Positions 56,151 to 64,000 of a DNA stretch of 64,000 bases are shown piece after piece (position 1 is the stretch's first letter; each line of letters begins with the position of its first letter). Origin of the DNA: Buxus sempervirens (taxonomy: Eukaryota; Streptophyta; Magnoliopsida; Buxales; Buxaceae); the NCBI GenBank assembly GCA_947561395.2, contig OX387193.1, positions 7,688,001-7,752,000 on the forward strand, in the 5' to 3' direction. The translations under genes were made by a program, and so were the position numbers. A model generated the notes under the pieces. The model had not been told where the DNA came from. It saw nothing but the letters and a program-made list of their open reading frames with translations, and did no database searches.

Positions 56151-56950
56151 TCTGGTAACTAAGGTGTCTAGATTTTTATCTAATCAGGTGAATGAATTTC
56201 TAATTAAGATTGTGCTCTTTGGTTGGGTTTTATGGACGCATAGGAATGATGTCTTTTTTAAACGGCAATCTCCTAATATCACAAGGGTAATCATTCACTT
56301 CCAGAAGTTGTGTGCTGAGATTACCAAATTGAACCATACTGAGATAAATTCCAACTCCAGTGATCAGCAATTTCCAGTCCAATGGCTACCTCCTCCTTTC
56401 TCGAAGATTAAAGTGAACTTCGATGGTGCATTCAGGAGAAGTAATCAAGATTGTCATGCCGGAATGGGTGTGGTGGCTCGTAATCATGAAGGCAGATTCC
56501 TAGCTGCTGTAGCTTCTAGATGTGGGGCTGATTCTGCTCTTCAAGCAGAATCTTTGGCAGTTTTAGAGGCGGTAAAGCTGGCTGTTGCTCTTGGATTTCG
56601 GCATGTTATACTGGAGGGCGATTCCTTAATTATGATCCAACTTCTGCAAAAACAGAGTCAAGGTCTGGTGCGAGATGAGGATATTCCATGGAGGGTTTTA
56701 CCGGTTCTTTCAGAAATTTTTGGGTTGTGGGAAAGGTTTGATTGCATTGAACTTCGACACACGTATAGGGCAGGCAATATGGCTGCTGATCTATTAGCTA
56801 ATTTCAGTATAGACTTCTTCTCATGTGTTTGGACTAAAAAGTCCCCAGGGTTCTTATGTAGACTTTTGTTTGATGAGGCTAGAAACGTTGTGTATTATCG
56901 TCCTGTTCACTAAATAAATAAAATTCATGTTTCACTACCAAAAAAAAAAA
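56151..56950 (+). mobile_element. 5'-truncated LINE with RNase H domain, ~800 bp
   Basis: Ends in an A run (56940-56950) and is flanked by AGCAGCAAACGACCT at 56136-56150 and 56951-56965, a perfect 15-bp duplication. The related DNA of block A (~37558-37575) shows the uninterrupted site. The single open frame runs to 56913: a linker (FLIKIVLFGWVLWTHRNDVF), then an RNase H domain with VNFDGAF, AESLAVLEAVKLA, LEGDSLIMI and TYRAGNMAADLLANF. The apparent start at 56104 is in flanking DNA, so the first 16 residues of that frame are not LINE protein. It has no reverse transcriptase and cannot move alone. With no stops and a perfect duplication, it is young. Confidence 0.92.
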
Positions 56951-56965
56951 AGCAGCAAACGACCT

Positions 56966-57567
56966 AAAATGTAAGACAAAGAACTCATAGGCACATTCAA
57001 TGGAATTGCCAGAATCAACCATTTGTTAAAGTAAATTTTGATGGAGCATGGCGAGGATCAACTGACCAAACTGCCGTTGGTGGTGTTTGTAAAGACCATC
57101 TCAGTAGATGTAATGTAGAGGTCTTATATTTCACCAATACCTAGTATCCATTAGGCCTTCACGAATTTTTCGGAAGTATTATTCGGATTAATCCCCTATC
57201 TCTTAGGGTTTGTGATGACCGCATCTTGTAATCCTTGTTTTATGATAGTGGAACATTTTCGACTTCTCCTGCTGTGGACATAGGCTAAAAGTTGAACCAT
57301 GTACATCTTGCGTTTTGCTCTATGTTTTGTGTATTTGTCACTTTTGGTATCATGTCGTTTGTAGTTTCCTTGGGGACTTCATCAGCTGTTAAAGCGGAAC
57401 ATGAGTGAACTTGAAGGTCTTAAAATGGCGTTGGCTCTAGGGGTTATCTTATGTGATTTTGGAAGGAGATTCACAAGTTATTATCAGGTCAAATACAAGT
57501 TCTTGAAGAAAACTTTAGCAAGTAGTTCTCTTCATAAAATAGAAATAAAAAGATAAAATTAAAAAGA
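56966..57567. other. 3' flank of CYP76 copy 6
   Basis: Matches 37575-38193 of block A, including the old LINE RNase H remnant (PFVKVNFDGAWRGS). No gene. Confidence 0.85.
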
Positions 57568-59843
57568 CTAGAAGATACGGTTGGGGATAGCTCGGAGAGG
57601 CTTAGCCTTTTGTAACGTAAACGCAAACTTATCCTTCATGTCCATATCCTCTGGGTTTGTCCCGTCTTCAAGCTTCCACTCGAATGAGTGGATAAGTGAA
57701 GCCACCATCAAATGCAACATCCTAAGCGCAAGTGGCAGTCCAGGACAGATCCGTCTTCCTGCTCCGAAGGGAATCAATTCGAAGTTTCGACCTCTAATGT
57801 CAACCTCTGACTCCAAGAACCTTTCAGGCATAAACGAGTGTGGGTTCTTCCATGTCCATGGATCTCGGCCCATAGCACTCACATTAACTAGAACTTGAAA
57901 CCCTTTTGGAACCACGAAGCCGCCTATTTTTACGTCAGTCTCTGCTTTACGAGGAACCAAGAGTGGAACTGATGGATGCATTCGAAAGGTCTCCTTGATC
58001 ACAGCTTGTAGGTATGGAAGACGAGCGATGTCTGATTCTTCAACTTGTTTGCCTCTGCTAATGTTTGCATCAAGCTCCATTCGAGCCTTCCTCATGACTT
58101 CTGGATTGTGTAGTAACTCCGCCATTGCCCATTCTATTGTGGTTGATGTTGTCTCTGTCCCTGCAGCAAAAAGGTCCTAATGCGAGCTACAGTCAATGGA
58201 CGAGTGTCGAGACCATTAAATATCTTAAAAGCTAAGCTAAAATAAAATAAACTGGTAGTTAACTTGGACAGATTTGGAGATGATACCAACCAATAAGAAG
58301 TGTTTGATATCGTCAAGGTTGAAAGCTGTACACTTCTCTTCACTGTAGCCGAGTAGGATATCCAGGAGGTCACTACTTGCAGGAGAAACACGGGATCTCC
58401 TAGATTGTAATCTTTGTTCAATCATGCCATCAAAGAGATCCATTAGTTTTCCGAAGTGAATCGCCATTTTGTTTCTGAGACCTTGTGCATCTAGAAATCT
58501 AAGAACTGGGAAGGAGTCTGTGAGGTTCGGTTTCCCCAAATGTGCCACTATACCAGACATGGTATCTTTAAACTGTTGTGCGGATTCGGAACTCGGATCA
58601 ACAACATCAACTGAGAAGGTGGTGAAGGACAACAAACTAAAGCTGGTGGTGAAAGCTGCTTGGCCAATATCGATGGCTTGGCCTGTTTGACAACAATTTC
58701 TAACACGGGCAACAAGATCTTGCATCTTTTGGCTTCTAAGGCTTTGGTTGGCGTTGAGTCTCTGAGGGCTGAACATTAGGGAGTTCAAAATCTTTCTCAG
58801 GTTTCGCCATCGAGTTGTGGGTTGCATCCACGCAACTGAGAATTCATGGTGGTCGAGTGCACGAGCTGTGTCTGGGACATAGCGGCTGTTGAGAGGTGAT
58901 ATAAAATCACTTCTCTTTATGTTTTTTTGTTCTCTTGGGACTTGTTACTTTATATGAGGGTATTCATGTAAATGGTAACAATAAAGTTTATATACCATTA
59001 GTGTGGTACATGAGAGGGGCTCTCTCATGTGGGTTATAAGACACTAGATGGGGTTCTATTAAGAGAGAGAGTGAGAAGAATAGGAGAGAGAAAGAGAAGA
59101 GACAAGGGTTTTCTCTACAAGGGTTTTCACCATCCCATCTCTTGCAAGGTTTGTTCCAAGTTATTTGGGGGTTCTTTCATAATTGTTTGGGGTTACAAAC
59201 ATATTGTGGAAGGTTGCATATTGGGGGATTGGGTGAATGTTTTATGTGTCAAGCTTGTAGAGAGGTAAGTCTTCTAAATCCTCTCTTGTTGTAATCTTTT
59301 GCATTGATAGTGGAGTTCCATCTTGCTGGATTGCCCATGGACGTAGGCCTTAGTGCCGAACCACGTTAAATCTTGTCTCTTGTTTGTGGTTGTGCTTCTA
59401 TTTCATTTTCTTACACACTTAGTGGCTAGTTTACATTTTGTTTGTGTGCTTTGGTGTATTATCATTACTTTGTTGGTTTGTTTGAACTTCAAAGTATTAG
59501 GTAAATCATTCACAAGTGGTGGGACTTCACCACAACAGCGGCTAGCGAGTGACACGTCGTGCGTCTGTAAGATTTCTTTAGCCATGTTTGCAGAAGATAC
59601 AACAACAGTCTTGACGCGGCCGAGGTGGAGAGTCATCAGGGGACCGTAGGTGTTGGCGAGGTGAGCGAGTGATTCATGGGGTCGGGTTCCAACTTTGAGG
59701 AGGTTGCCAATTAGTGGAAGAGGGACTAGACCTGGTGGAATATTGCTTTTACTGAACTTACCTGATCTTCCATTAAAAGTGATGAGGAGCTGAACACATA
59801 TCCATGTAATTGAAAACCCCATGAGAATGGTTGAGTAATCCAT
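57568..59843 (-). pseudogene. CYP76-family cytochrome P450, copy 6, split by a copia solo LTR
   Basis: Near-duplicate of copy 3. Exon 2 57568-58176 (203 codons with stop), intron 58177-58290 (114 bp), exon 1 in two parts: 58291-58886 and 59543-59843. Removing the 651-bp LTR and one 5-bp duplication gives 897 bp, exactly the 299 codons of copy 3's exon 1. The insert lies in the codons of the FASR(Y) segment about 100 residues in, so translation from MDYSTILMG ends soon after THDVSLASR in LTR sequence. All downstream motifs remain (AGTETTS, KETFR, MPERF, FGAGRRICPG). Exon 2 from MAEL to the end differs from copy 3 at only two of 185 residues (P/S and S/N). The 5' part has further changes (SNIPPGL for SKIPPGP, SAN for SPD), suggesting drift or conversion. 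Non-functional. Confidence 0.92.
58887..59537 (+). mobile_element. Ty1/copia solo LTR, 651 bp, inside CYP76 copy 6
   Basis: Starts TGTTGAGAGG and ends CACCACAACA, flanked by GCGGC at 58882-58886 and 59538-59542, a perfect 5-bp duplication. The block 'cccatggacgtaggccttag' and 'gccgaaccacgttaaatct' near its 3' end is the conserved R/U5 wording of plant copia LTRs; the CT-rich 'gtaatcttttgcattg' precedes it. No internal coding sequence, so it is a solo LTR. The same site is uninterrupted in copy 3. Confidence 0.95.
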
Positions 59844-60175
59844 CTCTCTCTCTATGGTTCCGTTATATTGTGCAAGGTAATAAGTCTTCTCTCTGTATAT
59901 AGATGTTTTAATGCGGCCAAATCTGATCATGACGGTAATTATGGAATCTCAATGTGTTTACAATCACCCATTCCTCTCTCCTTCCCTATATTACTGAACA
60001 ATGAATTCTGTCAAATAATTGAGGCAATATATAAAACAAAAGTTCCTTTCATGCTTACAAAGGAGTTGAAATCGTCTGCCAAAGTATAAGCCCAAAAAAA
60101 AAGCTGATATGATAGCTACTAGTAGAGAAATAAACATATTTGATAACTAAAATAGCTTCTGTGCCATTAAAAAAA
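59844..60175. other. Upstream flank of CYP76 copy 6
   Basis: Near-identical to 39814-40150 before copy 3, including the CTATATA TATA-like box (~59896-59902). Non-coding. Confidence 0.85.
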
Positions 60176-61435
60176 GGAAGCAAATCTTCTGCTACGAACG
60201 ACTTTACTACGCATTTTACTACGCCCGTCTGCATTCAACAGGTGGCAAACCTTTGTTTACCATAGATGCTTAACTTCAGTTATGCGACCCGTCCTTTGGT
60301 TATGCGACCCGCTCTTTGTCTCGCCGGAATCGGAAGTTGCTGCCATCAAGACTCGTCAGAATAAAATCCAGACTTGCCGGAATTGAGGCTTACCATGAAT
60401 CAACCCGTGCTTTGCCTTGCCGGTACCGAGATTCGCCGGAATAGTCAAGGGTAATTGTGAGAACAGAAGCTGATTGTGGTTCTGTTATCACCCCAACAAA
60501 GGTTTTCTGGTATTTCTCTGGCACCTTCTCGGTGGAAGTTCTTTTATTTCAGGGGATTATAGAGGTTCTGTGGCGAGTGCAGTGAAGAGCGCTGAAGCGG
60601 AGAGGAGATAAGGCTTCTGGATTTGATTATTAGATGTTACAGAAAGAAGACCAGTTGCTTGCGACCAACCCGATCCTAAAGAAGGTGGAGGAGAAGAGCA
60701 GCTCCTCCATACATAGTGTTGAAAGCCTTAATGGCGTTTGATTTTTTTTGTTTTATATTTTTTAAATTTGTAACCACTCGTCTCTTTATCCATTTAAAAA
60801 CCAGAGAGAGGAAGAGTGTGTAACTATGTTAGACCTTCTTCTTCCTCCAATCAAGTCAATGAGCCGGACCAAAGATAAAGAAAGATACCGAGAGGAAGAT
60901 GAGCAAGAGAGAGGCGAAGGAAGAGGAAGCGGGAAAAGAGTAAGAAAAGAGAGGAGTTGACCCTGCAAATGGGTTTCTTAAAAAAAAGAATTAAAAGAAG
61001 AAGAAAGCGTGTGAAGGAGGAATTTCTGCAAGCTTCTATTGTTAAAGTTGTGGAGAAGATAGGTGCCAGAATCGTCAAGACTTGCCAGAAGAACACATTG
61101 TTTCTCTCTCACTGCAAGTAACTGTCACCGGTAATCTCCTTTGATTCTCTTATTGCGGGCTTCGTCGGCATTGAAGAAGCCTAAGTGACGTACTGTCAAA
61201 TTCGGAGAAATCCCTTTGTTTCATCTCATCTGTGTGCGGGATCCAGTCGGAATGATGCATACACTTGCCGTTAAGATACATCACTGTTCGTCGGCAACAA
61301 TTAAACCATGGTAAATAGGATTTCGGGGCGACTGTTTCTGTCTGTTTTGAAACCGACCCGACCTGCCACACGTCGACTTCCAGTCGACGTAGTAACGTGC
61401 GCAGTAAAGTCGAGCGTAGCAGAAGATTTGCTTTC
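60176..61435. mobile_element. Mutator-like non-autonomous element, 1260 bp
   Basis: The left end GGAAGCAAATCTTCTGCTAC and right end (reversed) GAAAGCAAATCTTCTGCTAC match at 19 of 20 bases; weaker pairing runs to ~46 bp. Flanked by TTAAAAAAA at 60167-60175 and 61436-61444, a 9-bp duplication; block A has the single site (~40147). The interior has no long frame. 60280-60440 carries repeated 'ttatgcgacccg' and 'tcgccgga' words, and 60780-61000 is purine-rich. It could be a Pack-MULE carrying a gene piece, but I recognise none. Confidence 0.85.
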
Positions 61436-61444
61436 TTAAAAAAA

Positions 61445-61593
61445 CTAGTGTAAACTCTATTTCCACATAAATCCTTTTTTGGCGGAATCTTTCTTATCAG
61501 ATTAATTGAGATGTCTCCATTGTCTTCTTATCAAAAAAAAAAAAATCTCTCCATTGTCTTATTAAAAAAAGGGGAAAAAAAAAAAACAGAAGA
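61445..61593. other. Resumed block B flank
   Basis: Matches 40165-40263 of block A, with an added A-rich stretch and a repeated 'tctccattgtctt'. Non-coding. Confidence 0.7.
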
Positions 61594-61946
61594 AGGGAAA
61601 ATTGGTTTTAGTGGTGCTTTTAAACATAATCTTGATTCAGTCACCTAATTCTTGGTAATTGTAAATTAGTGATACTTTTTGGAAATAATTGCAAATTAAT
61701 GCCATTTTACGACTCATAAAAGCTTTTTCCAAAAACGCCCTGGACATACTTGAAATTTTTTTTGTTATCATGTTTTAATGAGGTAAGAAGTGTTTTGAGG
61801 GCATTTTTGGAAGAAATCTTATGTGAATAGTAAAATAATACTCATTCTCAATTATTTTTATAAAGTTTTGCTAATTCTCAATTACTAGGAATTTGGTGAT
61901 TGAATCAGGGATACTTTGAAAAAAGAACACTAAAAACCAATTTCCC
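61594..61946. mobile_element. Fold-back MITE, ~353 bp, copy of the one at 40264
   Basis: Begins GGGAAAATTGGTTTTAGTGG and ends ACTAAAAACCAATTTCCC; arms pair as in the block A copy. It was already there before the block A/block B duplication. Confidence 0.75.
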
Positions 61947-62470
61947 AAAGACGAGTTGTCCTGCAACAATTTTACTCTTCAGACGAAGCTTGGATTGGAA
62001 CAAGGGATCATATGACTTTAAATATGTGGAGAGCGGAATGATTAATTTGTAGCGAAAATGAAAGTCCTATAGTTAGGCCCCATTGACTTTTGTTGTGATA
62101 TGCGCATTGTATTCTGTCAATACAAGTTGTATACACATAGCTACGACATGGCACACAGGTTGGATTATATTTTTTGGTCCTTTGTGTGAAGCAGCGATTT
62201 CTTCAAAGAAGAGGATTTTGGACTCTGTAACCCTATTTTCACATATTTAGGGAAGACACTTCCAATCATCCGTGAATATAGACATCTTTGGTAAACCAAG
62301 TAAATTAAGTCATCTAAGATACATCATATGCAGCCAAAAGTCCATTAGCCCGCCTACAAAGGTTGGTTAGATTTTTATGGTTACCTCATAAATATCATCC
62401 AATGTCTCACGTCAAAAATTAGACATGCACCCAAGACAAAAGATTGAAATGTTTTTCTTGACAAAATTAA
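61947..62470. other. End of duplicated block B
   Basis: Matches 40610-41150 of block A. No gene. Confidence 0.75.
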
Positions 62471-63057
62471 GGAGAAATTGGTTTTTAGTGATAGTTTTTT
62501 GAAAAACTTTAAAGTTGGAAATCGATGATATTTTTAAAATAATTAAGAATGAATGTCATTTTTAATATTTATAAAAGATTTCTTCCAAAAATACCCTCAA
62601 ATGACTTATAAATCAAAAAAAAATTTTATCAAGATCTTTTAATGAGGGTTAAAAGTCTTTTTCGGGCATTTATGAAAGAATCAATTCTTTTAGAAAGTAT
62701 TACTGATTTCTAATTTTAGAGAATTAGGTGAAAAATCTAGATTGTTTTTAAAAAGTATTACTTAAATTCAAATTCTTAATAATTAGGAAGTAGTCATACT
62801 TTCTAAAAGAAATTGAGAATAAGAGTTCAATTAAAAACACTTCTTAAAATGTCCTCAAAACACTTCATAACGCCATTAAAACATGATAACAGCAAAAATT
62901 TTTCACTAGTATATTGAGGGCATTTTTGGAAAAAGTTCTTCATAAACATTAAAATGACACTCATTCATAATAATTTCCAAAAAGTAGCACTAATTTTCAA
63001 TTACCAAGGATTTTGTGACTGAATTGAGATTATTTTTTAAAAGCATCCAACTTTCCC
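62471..63057. mobile_element. Fold-back MITE pair of the GGGAAATTGG family
   Basis: Same layout as 35402-36044: a start GGAGAAATTGGTTTTTAGTG, an internal weaker copy and an inverted end near 63050. Decayed; no target duplication resolved. Confidence 0.55.
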
Positions 63058-64000
63058 GATATTAAAGTCCTCGGTACTATTGAATGCATTGAAATTGTCA
63101 TTTTCACTGCGAACGGTGTCGGGTCAAATACAAGTTCGTCAAGAAAACTTTGGCAAGTAGTTCTTTTCGGGTTTTTTTTTTCCTTTTTTATTATTATTAT
63201 TATTATTTTTTGGGTAAAAGCCACTTCTATGCCATTTCATTGAAACAAAGCAAAATTACAACATTGGAGACCATACCTAGAAACAGACAAGAACATACAT
63301 TAACAAGCAAGACAGATAATAGAGCATGAACACTACCAGTCACCACTCTTAGAGCATCTGCATACAAGATAAGAGAGAAATTCAGGTAGTTGGCGAAGCC
63401 ATTAAGACCAACGGAAAGTCATCGGAAACTCCTAAAAAGAGGTCCGCACAGGAACGGATTTGAAAAACCCTCAAAGGGGGAAACCATCTTTGTAATCGAA
63501 GAGGAGATTGGAACTAAGGTGCATATCAGAAACCTGATGTTGGCCCTAGCATCGGGAAAATGCAGATAGAGGGTGATGGAAGCACCACGGCTACTAGGGG
63601 TGCAATTCGGTTCGGTTTGGTACGAGTTGAGGTTAACCCAAGACCAAACCGAAGTTACATACACTCAACCCAAAATCGAACTAAACCAAATTGTAAACCA
63701 AAAATGCAAAACCAAAAACCAAACCAAAATTAAATTAAAAAACCGAAATCGAAACCGAACCGAACCTAATTCTATGGGTCAATTCAGTTCGGTTTGGTTC
63801 GGGTTAAACCGACATTCTCTCTACAACTAATAACTCCATTACGCTATTCTCTCTTTTTCAACTCTAAAAACACTCACATACAACTCCAAAGTAGAACGAA
63901 AGAGTTACAGAGACTAGCTAGCAATTCAAAGCCTACAAACACTCACTTTGAATGTAAACACCTCTAGCTTCTATGCACATCCAAATCCATAAAAATCCAT
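63058..64000. repeat. Non-coding DNA with AACCGAAC/GTTCGGTT inverted words
   Basis: 63600-63815 is dense in 'aaccgaac' and, on both sides, 'ttcggttcggtttgg', giving a fold-back of ~200 bp (left 'ggttcggtttggt' at 63609 against 'accgaaccgaac' at 63751). 63178-63212 is a (TTA)n microsatellite. The last 150 bp are unrecognised. No gene. Confidence 0.6.

Overview
The window is plant nuclear DNA, most likely from a eudicot; the species cannot be named from sequence alone. The evidence is spliced GT-AG genes of the plant-specific CYP76 cytochrome P450 family, gene-poor DNA full of nested plant transposons (Ty3/gypsy, Ty1/copia, LINE, SINE, hAT, CACTA, Mutator-like, PIF/Harbinger-like, TRIM), and fragments of a WAKL receptor kinase and a plant beta-tubulin. 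I see no rRNA, tRNA or organelle genes.

Layout. 1-15.4 kb is almost entirely transposon-derived: AT-rich DNA, three 41-bp hairpins, a chromodomain-type integrase remnant, a WAKL kinase fragment, a ~115-bp tandem repeat interrupted by a Mutator-like MITE, and an LTR-like block with a 66-bp palindrome. That block is split by a probable ~3.06-kb solo LTR, which itself holds a 2.2-kb CACTA element. 15.4-33 kb holds CYP76 copies 1 and 2 with related flanks. Between them lie a decayed hAT transposon (~18.0-23.9 kb), a 2.5-kb solo LTR, an oddly rearranged TRIM, a 1.1-kb hAT-type element and a 1.6-kb AT-rich PIF/Harbinger-like element. 33-50 kb holds CYP76 copies 3, 4 and 5, an N-terminal CYP fragment, a SINE and two LINE remnants. 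50-53 kb holds a Tourist-like MITE, a LINE scrap and a beta-tubulin pseudogene. 53.0-55.4 kb is a second solo LTR of the same family as the one at 24.7 kb. 55.9-62.4 kb is a later duplicate of the copy 3 region. It carries CYP76 copy 6, broken by a copia solo LTR, and was also hit by a LINE and a Mutator-like element. 62.4-64 kb is MITE-rich non-coding DNA.

How the genes relate. All seven CYP76 pieces lie on the minus strand in one direction, a classic tandem array. Copies 2, 3 and 5 look intact (500, 501 and 495 aa, two exons, one phase-0 intron of 83-114 bp). Copy 1 is open but carries three suspicious changes and a transposon 106 bp upstream of its ATG. Copy 4 lacks its N-terminus, copy 6 is interrupted, and a further 84-codon N-terminal fragment lies at 49.9-50.2 kb. 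CYP76 enzymes are ER-anchored monooxygenases, often acting on monoterpenols and related terpenoids; the substrate here cannot be read from the sequence. Shared or missing insertions in the flanks give a relative history: copies 1 and 2 are sisters, 5 branches before them, and 3 and 6 are the newest pair.

The most unusual non-genic signal is a set of short-hairpin arrays next to the TATA box of LTRs. In one solo LTR there are four 23-bp palindromes at an exact 39-bp period; in its sister LTR the same position holds six hairpins of unrelated sequence.
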